Part shown: positions 34,978 to 43,166 of the stretch, in pieces | How positions within the stretch are numbered: the stretch's first letter is position 1 | How the letters are laid out: every line of letters begins with the position of its first letter | Assembly: GCA_031374115.1 (NCBI GenBank) | Contig: JANMNO010000039.1 | Location: forward strand, 1-64,000 | Length of the DNA stretch: 64,000 nucleotides | Source of the DNA: JAKFWF01 sp031374115 | GTDB lineage: Bacteria > Pseudomonadota > Alphaproteobacteria > Rhizobiales > Hyphomicrobiaceae | Direction of reading: 5' to 3' | Translations under genes and position numbers: made by a program | Notes under the pieces: generated by a model | What the model saw: the letters and a program-made list of their open reading frames with translations, nothing else | The model's database searches: none | Told to the model about the DNA's origin: nothing

Positions 34978-36336
34978 TCAAGCGACCTTGATCAGTCGCG
35001 CCGCATAAAAGCCATCGAGCCCCGACAGTCCCGGGACTTCTGAGGGTGCGTGGAAAGGCAGGGTTCGAAGATCACCAACCTCGGTTATCCAGTCGCGATC
35101 GCCCCCAAATTCTTCGGCGCGGATCGGCTCGCGCTTAACCTGTGGATTGGCGGCTAGCAGGCGTTCGGTTTGCTCGATGCCTTCTTCCGGCTCCAGCGAG
35201 CAAGTGCAGAACACAATCGCCCCGCCAGCCTTTACCAAAGTCACCGCATGATCGAGCAATAGCGCCTGCAATGGCACCAGCTTCGCCATGTCGGTCGATC
35301 TCTTGAGGTGCAGGATATCGGGGTGGCGGCGGATGGTGCCGGTGGCCGAGCATGGCGCATCGAGCAGCACCGCATCGAACAGCTTAGCCGGTTGCCACTG
35401 TATCGCGTCGGCGGCAATGACTTCCGCCTTCAATGCGAGCCGCGCCAGATTGGCCGACAAGCGCGACAAACGTTCGGCGGATTGATCGACTGCGGTGACC
35501 AGCGCGCCGCTGGCAGCCAGTGCCGCCGTCTTGCCGCCTGGAGCCGCACAAAGGTCGGCGATGCGCTTGCCGGCAACATCACCTAGTAGCTTTGCAGGAA
35601 GCGCTGCGGCCGCATCTTGGACCCACCAACCGCCTTCGAGATAGCCCGGGAGGTCCTCGATGCGCCCTTCCGCTGACATCCGCAGCGAGCCTGTACGCAA
35701 TACGGTTGCCCCCAAACGCGCGGCCCACCCAACGGGATCATCCTTCACACTGATATCGAGCGCGGCTTGCGCTAGGGAAGCTTCGGCAATTTTCAGCGCC
35801 GTCGTGTCGCCGTAGACTGAAACCCAGCGCTGCCACAGCCATGCTGGAATGTTCAAGCGTGCCGCTTCCGTTTGCGCGGCGATAATTTCGCGTCCGCGTT
35901 CCGAGGTCCGTCGCAATACCGCGTTGGCAAGTTTGCCAAAGCGACGCGCACCGCCGTCGTGCCGGCATTGCTCAACCGCGATATTGATAACCGCGTGCGG
36001 AGCCGAATCGAGAAACAAAAGCTGGGCAGCTGCCGTCAACAATATCGGGGTCAGGTTGCCGCGCTTATCGGGCAATGGTTTATCCAGAAACGTCGCGAGT
36101 ACGGCTTCCAGCTGGCCTTGCCGGCGCAAAACAGTGGATGCGATCATCCGAGCCAGAGCCCGGTCGCGCGGCTCGAGGTCCCGGAACTGCGGCAGACCGT
36201 GAGCCTTGGCGATCGCATCGTCCAATGCGCGCCTGTCGCGCAGCACCGCCGCAATCAAAAGTACAGCTAGTTGCCGCGCCTGGAAGCCGGATGGCAATCG
36301 CACAACGCTTCCACCATGAACGCCAGTATAACCCAT
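34978..36336 (-). CDS. rsmB: 16S rRNA (cytosine-967-C5)-methyltransferase RsmB family
   Basis: RsmB/NOP-type methyltransferase of 452 residues from ATG 36336. The N-terminal NusB-like helical domain is followed by the SAM-binding motif DLCAAPGGKTAAL near residue 250. The two catalytic cysteines are in LLDAPCSATGTIRRHPD and VFCTCSLEPEEG. TGGAG lies nine bases before the start. It begins five bases after the htpX stop and belongs to the htpX-rsmB-heparinase-purH block. The open frame up to 36456 overlaps htpX. Confidence 0.94.
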   Translation of the reverse strand: MGYTGVHGGSVVRLPSGFQARQLAVLLIAAVLRDRRALDDAIAKAHGLPQFRDLEPRDRALARMIASTVLRRQGQLEAVLATFLDKPLPDKRGNLTPILLTAAAQLLFLDSAPHAVINIAVEQCRHDGGARRFGKLANAVLRRTSERGREIIAAQTEAARLNIPAWLWQRWVSVYGDTTALKIAEASLAQAALDISVKDDPVGWAARLGATVLRTGSLRMSAEGRIEDLPGYLEGGWWVQDAAAALPAKLLGDVAGKRIADLCAAPGGKTAALAASGALVTAVDQSAERLSRLSANLARLALKAEVIAADAIQWQPAKLFDAVLLDAPCSATGTIRRHPDILHLKRSTDMAKLVPLQALLLDHAVTLVKAGGAIVFCTCSLEPEEGIEQTERLLAANPQVKREPIRAEEFGGDRDWITEVGDLRTLPFHAPSEVPGLSGLDGFYAARLIKVA

Positions 36337-36341
36337 CGACT

Positions 36342-37307
36342 TCAACTCCAGGGCCCGCGCTGCGCGTCGCTGGCCCAGGGAGGCAACGGTCGACCGGTAG
36401 CCGGCGATACTGGGGGCAGGAACGTGCCCCCGCGCGAATCCTGGGCCATTCCCCACTCCTGCGCGAGCTTTTCGAGTTCGGCAACCCTGTTCTCAGTGCT
36501 CGGATGAGTGGAAAAGAGATTATCCATGCCGCGACCAGTCAGCGGGTTGATGATGAACATGTGCGCCGAGGCAGGAATGCGCTGAACCGATTCGTTACGC
36601 AGCCCGCCTCGAACAGCGTTCTGGATCCGGATCAGCGCCGAGGCCAGCCACAACGGATTGCCACAGATACGCGCGCCGATCTGATCGGCCTGATATTCGC
36701 GCGACCGGCTGATCGCCATGTGCACGAGCGTAGCGGCAATCGGTGCGACGAGTGCGGCCAAGAGCGTTCCGAGCATGCCGGTTCGGCCGTTGCGGCCACT
36801 GCCGAAGATCATGCCGAACTGCAGCATGTTCGCAAACATTGAGATGGCGCCGCCAATCGAAGCTGCAACCGTCATGGTCAAGGTATCACGGTTTTTGATG
36901 TGGCCGAGTTCGTGCGCCATCACGCCAGAGATCTCCTCCGTCGACAGCATGTCGATCAGTCCGGTTGAGGCACACAGCGCGGAGTTTTGCGGATTGCGGC
37001 CGGTTGCAAAGGCGTTAGGCTGTGGTGAATTCATCATATAGAGCGCGGGCTTGGGTAGCCCCGCGCGCTGGCTCAACTCGTCGACAAGACGATGGAAATC
37101 CGGCGCCGATAGCTCGTCGACTTCTTTGGCGCCATGCATGCGCAATACGATCTTGTCCGATTTCCAGTAGGTGACGAGGTTTATTGCCAAGGCGACCGCG
37201 AAAGCGATCAAGAAGCCTCCCCTGCCTCCGACCAATGCGCCCATGCTGGCGAATATTCCGGTCATGATGAGCAGTAAAAGTCCGGTTTTCAGGAAGTTGC
37301 TCGGCAT
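36342..37307 (-). CDS. htpX: zinc metalloprotease HtpX
   Basis: Membrane protease of protein quality control. The protein has 321 residues, with N-terminal transmembrane helices (TGLLLLIMTGIFASMGALVG and the next) and the zinc motif HELGHIKNRD near residue 134. A further membrane helix pair and the conserved NAFATGRNPQNSALCASTGL segment are present, with the third ligand region SREYQADQIG. It is divergent from the DUF1674 gene. Confidence 0.95.
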   Translation of the reverse strand: MPSNFLKTGLLLLIMTGIFASMGALVGGRGGFLIAFAVALAINLVTYWKSDKIVLRMHGAKEVDELSAPDFHRLVDELSQRAGLPKPALYMMNSPQPNAFATGRNPQNSALCASTGLIDMLSTEEISGVMAHELGHIKNRDTLTMTVAASIGGAISMFANMLQFGMIFGSGRNGRTGMLGTLLAALVAPIAATLVHMAISRSREYQADQIGARICGNPLWLASALIRIQNAVRGGLRNESVQRIPASAHMFIINPLTGRGMDNLFSTHPSTENRVAELEKLAQEWGMAQDSRGGTFLPPVSPATGRPLPPWASDAQRGPWS

Positions 37308-37426
37308 TCTCGTCCTCGCATCGCATATGAGCGGCGCTCGATGGCCGACCCACGTGACTAATGTAAATCGCTACATATATAAGATGATAAGCGGCACTGT
37401 CCCAGGGCGGGACCGGAGATACGAAG

Positions 37427-37657
37427 ATGAATGACTTGGCTCGATCTGCGGCAGACCCGATACTGTCTCAGGACAATGAGATTCCTGCCCGTCAACTTTC
37501 TCCTGAGGCCCAGCGCGCACTAAGCGAAGCTGCCGAGCGCCGCCGCATTCGAGATGATCAAGCAGCGTCACGGCCAAAAGAGATCGGCGGCCGCAACGGC
37601 CCCGATCCTGTTCGATATGGGGACTGGGAAAAGGGTGGGATCGCCTGGGACTTTTAG
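37427..37657 (+). CDS. DUF1674 / SdhAF4-like protein
   Basis: A 76-residue protein ending in RYGDWEKGGIAWDF, the hallmark of DUF1674, whose eukaryotic members (SDHAF4) help assemble the flavinylated succinate dehydrogenase subunit. The upstream part EIGGRNGPDPVRYGDWE fits the family too. GGAG lies eight bases before the ATG. It is divergent from htpX; no sdh gene is in the window. A strong hairpin follows 12 bases after the stop. Confidence 0.9.
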   Translation: MNDLARSAADPILSQDNEIPARQLSPEAQRALSEAAERRRIRDDQAASRPKEIGGRNGPDPVRYGDWEKGGIAWDF

Positions 37658-37668
37658 TTTTCGGGTGT

Positions 37669-37700
37669 CGATGTTCAAAATCGGGACATTTTGAGCATCG
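37669..37700 (+). terminator. 13-bp stem hairpin after the DUF1674 gene
   Basis: CGATGTTCAAAAT pairs with ATTTTGAGCATCG (one T-G wobble) around the loop CGGGAC. This is the strongest inverted repeat I saw in a spacer. It begins 12 bases after the stop and is followed by TCATTC without a true T-run, so it is probably a terminator or mRNA-stabilising stem; a protein-binding dyad is possible. Confidence 0.65.
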
Positions 37701-37917
37701 TCATTCTGCGACTTGAGCAACCGGTTGAAGCAGACGGACGGCATGAACCGTGGTCACACTGCGAAATATCGTTCATTTTTCAGTTAGTTAGCTATACTCT
37801 GCTTACACGTTAATCTGTTGTAAACTTTCCCCAACGTCAGTCAATGAAATGCTCGTTTCGGGCATTCTGGTTGCATTCCCCTTCGCAAGCGGTCCGCCGC
37901 TCGCCCGGAGGAATGAG

Positions 37918-39186
37918 ATGACCAACACGACCCACAAGCAGATCCGCGACTTCGCCGCGGACGAACGTGGCACGATCGCCGTCATCTTCAGTCTTTGCTC
38001 GTTCGTCGTGGTGATGGCGACCGGCCTTGCCATCGATGTCGGCCGCACCTATCAGGCAAACAACAAGATCAGCGCTGCGATCGACGCAGCAGCGCTCGCC
38101 GCCGCCAAAGGTCTCCGGGTCAACAACCTGAACAATTCCGAGGTGACAACGCTGGCCCAGAAATACTTTGATCAGAACATGAAGGGCGCAGGTGGCGACA
38201 TCGCCAGGATCAATAGCTTTGCTGTCGACATCGACCGGAACAAAGGCTCGGTGGGCATTAACGTGGCGGCCAACGTGCCGATGCTCTTCGCGCGGGTGGG
38301 TGGCATCGAGACGATTGCGCTACCGAAAAGCAGCGTCGCGATCTTCGACTCGAAAGATATCGAAGTCGGTTTGCAGCTCGATGTGACGGGTTCTATGGGT
38401 GGCAGCAAGATCGCTGATTTAAAGAGAGCAACGAAGAACCTGCTCGATGTTTTGATCCCAGATAGCCCCACGGGCCAAAAGGTACGCGTGGGCTTCGCGC
38501 CCTTCTCCGCCGGTGTCAACGTCGGCCCCTATCTGAAAGCCGTCGACGGCAACCGCTCGTCGTCCAACAACTGCACGTATGAGCGCCTTACTTCCACTAA
38601 CGAAACGACCGACGCTGCCCCAATCGGCCCCGACGCCTTCAAGATCAGTGCGGATTTGCCGGGTGCTCAAGCCTGCCCAAATGCGCCAATCATTCCCATG
38701 ACCGACAACAAAGGCATGCTGAAGAGCACAGTCCAAGGCTATAGCGCCAACGGATCGACTGCGGGGCAGCTCGGCGCTTCGTGGGCTTGGTACTTGCTCT
38801 CGCCGAACTGGTCGGCGGTTTGGCCTGCAGCCAGCAAGCCTGCCCCGTATAACGACGGCCGGACGATCAAGACCGTACTTTTGATGACGGACGGCGTGTA
38901 CAACACAATTGGCGGATTGAATAAAGGCGACGGATCAGTCGAAGCCGTCAACGCCAGCAAGCTTTCGGTAGATATCTGCAACGGAATGAAGGGTAAAGGC
39001 GTGATCGTGTACACGGTCGGCTTCGATCTCAACAGCGCCGGCGCCTATAAGGATCGGGTCATCAATACGCTGAGCTCTTGCGCCAGCGAGCCAGCCAAAT
39101 TCTTCCGCGCCGAGAACGGCGACGAACTCGAAACCGCCTTTAAGGCGATCGCCGAAGATATCGTGCGGCTGCGCCTTTCGAAGTAA
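37918..39186 (+). CDS. TadG-like pilus assembly protein with vWA domain
   Basis: A 422-residue protein from ATG 37918, with CGGAGGA ideally placed. The N-terminus has the TadE/TadG pattern DERGTIAVIFSLCSFVVVMATGLAIDVGRTYQANNKI, a single hydrophobic helix anchoring an outside domain. A von Willebrand factor A-like domain follows with a DVTGSMGGSK metal site near residue 156 and LLMTDGVYN later. Several cysteines suggest disulfides. No other tad/cpa gene is nearby, so a role in Flp pili is inferred from the family only. Confidence 0.87.
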   Translation: MTNTTHKQIRDFAADERGTIAVIFSLCSFVVVMATGLAIDVGRTYQANNKISAAIDAAALAAAKGLRVNNLNNSEVTTLAQKYFDQNMKGAGGDIARINSFAVDIDRNKGSVGINVAANVPMLFARVGGIETIALPKSSVAIFDSKDIEVGLQLDVTGSMGGSKIADLKRATKNLLDVLIPDSPTGQKVRVGFAPFSAGVNVGPYLKAVDGNRSSSNNCTYERLTSTNETTDAAPIGPDAFKISADLPGAQACPNAPIIPMTDNKGMLKSTVQGYSANGSTAGQLGASWAWYLLSPNWSAVWPAASKPAPYNDGRTIKTVLLMTDGVYNTIGGLNKGDGSVEAVNASKLSVDICNGMKGKGVIVYTVGFDLNSAGAYKDRVINTLSSCASEPAKFFRAENGDELETAFKAIAEDIVRLRLSK

Positions 39187-39510
39187 GCGCCGTCTGCCGT
39201 CACGACCTTGGCGTATCGTCGGTCCCCTCCTCCCGATGACACGACCGAGCAGCAAGGGGTCTCGCGTCAGTCTTGCCCGGACTGTACGCGAGGCCCCTTG
39301 CCCTATTTCAACCACCAACGGAGATACCAATGTACTCTGGCGTTTGATGGCGATGTCCGCTATAAGCCGCCTCGACCGGGTGGGTCAGGCGGCCTCAAAT
39401 CCGCCTGAGCCAGCCAAAAGCAGTATTGAAATTTGCTCCCGACCATCTGATCACCGAGACCGCCGTGCTACGGGTTTTCCGACACGGTTCTATGTTGGAG
39501 ACTTACGTCT
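39187..39510. other. spacer upstream of rpmF with competing hairpins
   Basis: No gene is seen in these 324 bases. GCCGCCT (39366-39372) can pair with AGGCGGC (39387-39393); AGGCGG (39387-39392) can instead pair with CCGCCT (39401-39406). The two structures exclude each other. They end about 105 bases before rpmF. The rest of the spacer shows nothing recognisable. Confidence 0.45.
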
Positions 39511-39696
39511 ATGGCCGTTCCTAAACGCAAAACATCGCCGATGAAGCGGGGCTTCCGCCGCTCTGCCGATGCCCTGAAGGCGCCGACTTATGTCGAAGAC
39601 AAGGAGAGCGGCGAACGCCGCCGCCCGCATCACATCGACATGAAAACCGGTAAGTACCGCGGACGTCAGATTTTAGAGCCGAAAACAGACGTCTGA
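39511..39696 (+). CDS. rpmF: 50S ribosomal protein L32
   Basis: Ribosomal protein of 61 residues, MAVPKRKTSPMKRGFRRSAD and on, with the family's HHIDMKTGKYRGRQIL end. It lacks the zinc-binding cysteines found in some L32 proteins, as usual for alphaproteobacteria. The typical partners plsX and DUF177 are not adjacent. Confidence 0.96.
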   Translation: MAVPKRKTSPMKRGFRRSADALKAPTYVEDKESGERRRPHHIDMKTGKYRGRQILEPKTDV

Positions 39697-39803
39697 CCGG
39701 CAGCCGGCCGCTTGAATGACGGGATAACCCGGCACTTGAATTTGCAACCCGATTTCGCATTGTGGCGTGCATAACCGCCCTCAGCACACCCTGGAGTTGT
39801 GAA

Positions 39804-40214
39804 ATGTCCTTGCGCGCCCTGCCGCTTATCGTAATTGCGTTCCTTTTGTACAATGTCATTGTACTCGCCGGCGGCCCCGATCCGAACGCGACGCTCGCGA
39901 CGAAGATCTTCTCCATTCCGATGATTAAAGCGACCTGGGTGTTCAGCTGGGGCGACTTTGTACTGCTGATGACGATGATGTTGCTCTTCATCGAGCTCCT
40001 AAAATCGACCTATACGTCCACGGCGTCGCTTCTCGATCACGGCTTATCGATGCTCGTTTTTGTCGTCTGCCTGATCGAATTCATTGTCGTTCCGCAAGCG
40101 GCGACATCGATCTTCTTCCTGATCATGATTGCGACGCTGATCGACGTCGTCGCCGGTTACACGATCGGTATCCGCGTTGCGCGGCGCGATCTCAACATTG
40201 GTGGCGAACAGTAG
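39804..40214 (+). CDS. four-helix membrane protein of unknown function
   Basis: A 136-residue protein from ATG 39804 with CTGGAG seven bases upstream. Four hydrophobic stretches are visible (LPLIVIAFLLYNVIVLAGG, WGDFVLLMTMMLLFIELL, GLSMLVFVVCLIEFIVV, FFLIMIATLIDVVAGYTIGI). I recognise it only as a conserved hypothetical membrane protein. It ends in a basic RVARRDLNIGGEQ tail and is followed by a good intrinsic terminator. Confidence 0.8.
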   Translation: MSLRALPLIVIAFLLYNVIVLAGGPDPNATLATKIFSIPMIKATWVFSWGDFVLLMTMMLLFIELLKSTYTSTASLLDHGLSMLVFVVCLIEFIVVPQAATSIFFLIMIATLIDVVAGYTIGIRVARRDLNIGGEQ

Positions 40215-40245
40215 GGTCGCGCAAAGTCGAAACATAAGGCTTTCG

Positions 40246-40275
40246 AAGCGGCTGGAGGCGACTCCGGCCGCTTTT
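40246..40275 (+). terminator. intrinsic terminator after the 136-residue membrane protein
   Basis: AAGCGGCTGGAG pairs with CTCCGGCCGCTT (one T-G wobble) around the tetraloop GCGA, and the right arm runs into TTTTGTGTT. Stem, tight loop and T-rich tail fit a Rho-independent terminator. Confidence 0.85.
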
Positions 40276-40325
40276 GTGTTCGAGTTGATGATCGAACTTG
40301 CGGCCGCTTCAAGTGTTGTTAGCGT

Positions 40326-42167
40326 TTGTCGCCTACGCTTGCGGCGTCGAACAGCTCCAGCAGCATAGTCCTGCGACAAACGATCGGTTGCCCGTCCGTG
40401 AAATCCCATCCGCTTCAAGCAGCGTTCCTGGCGGAGCCTGCAACAGGGCAGATCGAGCGCGCATCGAGCGCCCCGACGGCCGGTATTTCCGATATCGGTC
40501 TCGTCGACATCATGTCCGCAGTCGAGGAAACGGCTTACATCTGGGACATTGCCAGCGATCGGATCGATTGGGAAAGCAATGTCACTCAGGTTCTTGGTGT
40601 GCGCACACTGGACACCATTTCATGCGGCGCGGATTTCCAGCAGCTCATCGCTGCCGAGCACCTCAATCGGCGCACGCAGGCAATTTCCGCTCAGCATAGC
40701 GTGGCTGGCAAGGCCATCCCTTACCGAATTCAATATCGCTTTATGCCTCAAGGTTTGCGCCGCGACTTCTCGATCTGGCTCGAGGATCACGGTAGCTGGT
40801 GGGCCAACGAAAACGGCGTGGCCGTTCGCGCGCGTGGCGTTATTCGGGTGATCAACGATCGCTATAAGGAAGAGCAGCGCCTTCTCCACCGCAGCGACCA
40901 CGACGAACTGACCGGCCAGCTCAATCGCATCCGTTTGACCGAGGCGCTGGACGTATCGATGAGCGAAGCAAAGGCTTCCGGCAAACCGGCCGCATTCCTC
41001 GTCGCCGCAGTAAACAATATGGCCGGCATCAACGAGGCATTTGGCTTCGACGTTGGCGACGAGATAATCACGTCGATCGGCCATGTTCTGAAAGAGAAAC
41101 TACGTGCCGGCGACACGCTGGGCCGTTACTCGTCGAACAAGTTCGGCATGATCTTGAACGACTGCGCTCCCGGTGCAGTTCGCATCGCGGCCGAGCGCTT
41201 CATGAAGGCAATTCGCGACACGCCGATACGTACGTCTGCTTGCCAACTATCGGCTACCATTTCGATTGGTGGTGTACACGTGCCAGCTCAAGCCGCGTCG
41301 GTCCACGAAGCTGCGAGTGCTGCCCTGAGTGCGCTCGACGGCGCCCGCCTGAAACGATACGATTATTTCCAATCGTTCGAGCCCAATCGAGCGCGCGACA
41401 GCACCCGCCGGCGCAACATCATGATCGCCGACGAGGTCATCACGGCATTGGACCAAGGCCGCATGCTGCTTGCCCTCCAGCCGATCGTGTCGACGATTAC
41501 GCGAAAGCCGGTTCTGTACGAATGCCTCTTACGCATGGAGCAGCCCGATGGCCGCATCGTATCGGCCGGCGAGTTCATCGAGGTCGCGGAGCAATTAGGC
41601 CTGTCACGTCTGATCGACCGGCGCACCTTGGAGATGTCGGTCGCGTTCGCGAAGAAACACCCCCACGTTCACCTCTCGGTGAATGTGTCGAGCCTGACGT
41701 GCAACGATCACGAATGGATGGCGGCGCTGCATAAGTTGACCGGTGGCCAACGCCAAATCACCGAGCGGCTGACAATCGAAATCACCGAAACAACAGCCAT
41801 CAATGACATGGATCAATCGATCGCATTCGTCGACACGCTGAAGGAGATCGGCTGCCGCGTTGCCATCGACGATTTCGGCGCGGGATACACATCATTCAAG
41901 AACTTGAAGCATCTCGCCGTCGACATGGTGAAAATCGACGGCGCGTTCGTGAAAGATCTAGCGGCCGACAAGAACGACGCGATTTTCATCAACACCATGG
42001 CGCAACTAGCCCGATCGTTCGGAATGACGACCGTTGCCGAATGGGTGGGAGACGAGGCAACCGCTCAACTCCTGGCGGACGCCGGCATCGACTACCTGCA
42101 GGGTTTCTACTTCGGCAAACCATTGATGGTGACCGAGAAAAGCAGCCCCTTCGCGTCTGCAATCTAG
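40326..42167 (+). CDS. PAS-GGDEF-EAL protein, probable c-di-GMP phosphodiesterase
   Basis: Up to 613 residues. A PAS-like domain (about 65-160, ETAYIWDIASDRIDWE) precedes a GGDEF domain in which the signature is YSSNKF, so cyclase activity should be lost. The C-terminal EAL domain keeps its metal and base residues: ECLLR for EALLR, the Asn of LSVNVSS, IEITET, AIDDFGAGYTSF, VKIDGAF and AEWVGD. I infer hydrolysis of cyclic di-GMP. The start is uncertain: TTG at 40326 or a GTG at 40398. Convergent with phaR. Confidence 0.87.
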   Translation: MSPTLAASNSSSSIVLRQTIGCPSVKSHPLQAAFLAEPATGQIERASSAPTAGISDIGLVDIMSAVEETAYIWDIASDRIDWESNVTQVLGVRTLDTISCGADFQQLIAAEHLNRRTQAISAQHSVAGKAIPYRIQYRFMPQGLRRDFSIWLEDHGSWWANENGVAVRARGVIRVINDRYKEEQRLLHRSDHDELTGQLNRIRLTEALDVSMSEAKASGKPAAFLVAAVNNMAGINEAFGFDVGDEIITSIGHVLKEKLRAGDTLGRYSSNKFGMILNDCAPGAVRIAAERFMKAIRDTPIRTSACQLSATISIGGVHVPAQAASVHEAASAALSALDGARLKRYDYFQSFEPNRARDSTRRRNIMIADEVITALDQGRMLLALQPIVSTITRKPVLYECLLRMEQPDGRIVSAGEFIEVAEQLGLSRLIDRRTLEMSVAFAKKHPHVHLSVNVSSLTCNDHEWMAALHKLTGGQRQITERLTIEITETTAINDMDQSIAFVDTLKEIGCRVAIDDFGAGYTSFKNLKHLAVDMVKIDGAFVKDLAADKNDAIFINTMAQLARSFGMTTVAEWVGDEATAQLLADAGIDYLQGFYFGKPLMVTEKSSPFASAI

Positions 42168-42168
42168 C

Positions 42169-42879
42169 TCAACCGCGACCCTGTGACAGCTTTTCGATCT
42201 TCTGCTGCATAGCCGCAAGTTCGGCTTTGAGTTCGGCCAGATCTCCAGAAGACGCTGCTGCAGTTGTCGCTGACGCTGGTGCCGCCTCCGAAACCTGCAA
42301 TGGTACTGCGGCTGGCCGTGAGCCCGTTGGTCTAGCTGGCGACTCGTCTGCCTTAGCCGCCGCTCCAATCGGAATCGCCGCTGAAAACGGCGTCCACATC
42401 TTCATCGCTTGCTCGAACATCGACATGTTCTTGCGGGTCTGCTCCTGCATGGCCTCGAACGCCGTACTGCCAAATGGCGATTGAGCGAAGAACGGCGCAA
42501 ACTGCGAGCGGAACCGTTCCTGCTCATTGACGAGAGTTTGTAAACTCATCTGCAAATAGCTCGGCACCATCTTGCCGATGCTGTCGTCGTAGAATCGGAT
42601 CAGCTGCCGCAGGAAGGGGACCGGCAGCAGTGTATGCCCGCCGGACTTGGCTTCCTGTTCGACGATAATCTGCGTCAGCACCGCGTGCGTGAGATCGTCG
42701 CCGGTCTTCGCATCGAATACCAGGAAATCGCGATCGGATCGCACCATGGTGGCCAGATCGTCGAGCGTGACATAGGCACTCGTCTCGGTGTTATAGAGCC
42801 GCCGATTGGCATACTTCTTAATCACCACCGCTTCGCGTTTGGGCGCGGGCGGAGCAGGTTGTGGTAGGACAGCAGTCAT
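42169..42879 (-). CDS. phaR: polyhydroxyalkanoate synthesis repressor PhaR
   Basis: DNA- and PHA-binding regulator of storage granule genes. The protein has 236 residues, with the N-terminal domain VVIKKYANRRLYNTETSAYVT near 19-39 and the PHB accumulation regulatory domain with SYLQMSLQTLVNEQERFR. An Ala/Pro-rich linker and a coiled-coil C-terminal segment (LAELKAELAAMQQKIEKLSQ) follow. It is divergent from phaA across 287 bases. Confidence 0.95.
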   Translation of the reverse strand: MTAVLPQPAPPAPKREAVVIKKYANRRLYNTETSAYVTLDDLATMVRSDRDFLVFDAKTGDDLTHAVLTQIIVEQEAKSGGHTLLPVPFLRQLIRFYDDSIGKMVPSYLQMSLQTLVNEQERFRSQFAPFFAQSPFGSTAFEAMQEQTRKNMSMFEQAMKMWTPFSAAIPIGAAAKADESPARPTGSRPAAVPLQVSEAAPASATTAAASSGDLAELKAELAAMQQKIEKLSQGRG

Positions 42880-43056
42880 GAGTACCGCACTTCAGTTTAC
42901 AGGCGCGGCTGATGCCGCAATGCAACAATTCTATCATGAAGCGGTCCGCCCCTGCCAGATATTTGTAACCGAGCCGCGATTGACTCCTTCCACAGCGCCG
43001 CCATATCTATCACGCGCATCTGTTTCGACTCGTAATGTCGCTTTTCTTCGCGCTGA

Positions 43057-43082
43057 AATTTGCTACGGTCGCGATGCAAAAT
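43057..43082. promoter_or_regulatory. possible PhaR-box dyad upstream of phaA
   Basis: TTTGC (43059-43063) and GCAAA (43076-43080) face each other around 12 bases with partial inner symmetry (CG and CG). PhaR sites in other bacteria are TGC/GCA half-sites, so this is a candidate operator about 85 bases upstream of phaA. The match is loose. Confidence 0.3.
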
Positions 43083-43166
43083 CGCCGCGCTCAGCGATGT
43101 CAAACCAGGCTCAGTCGAAAAAGTCCTGTTCGCGCCTCAAAAAACATCCTCCCAGGGAGATAGTCA

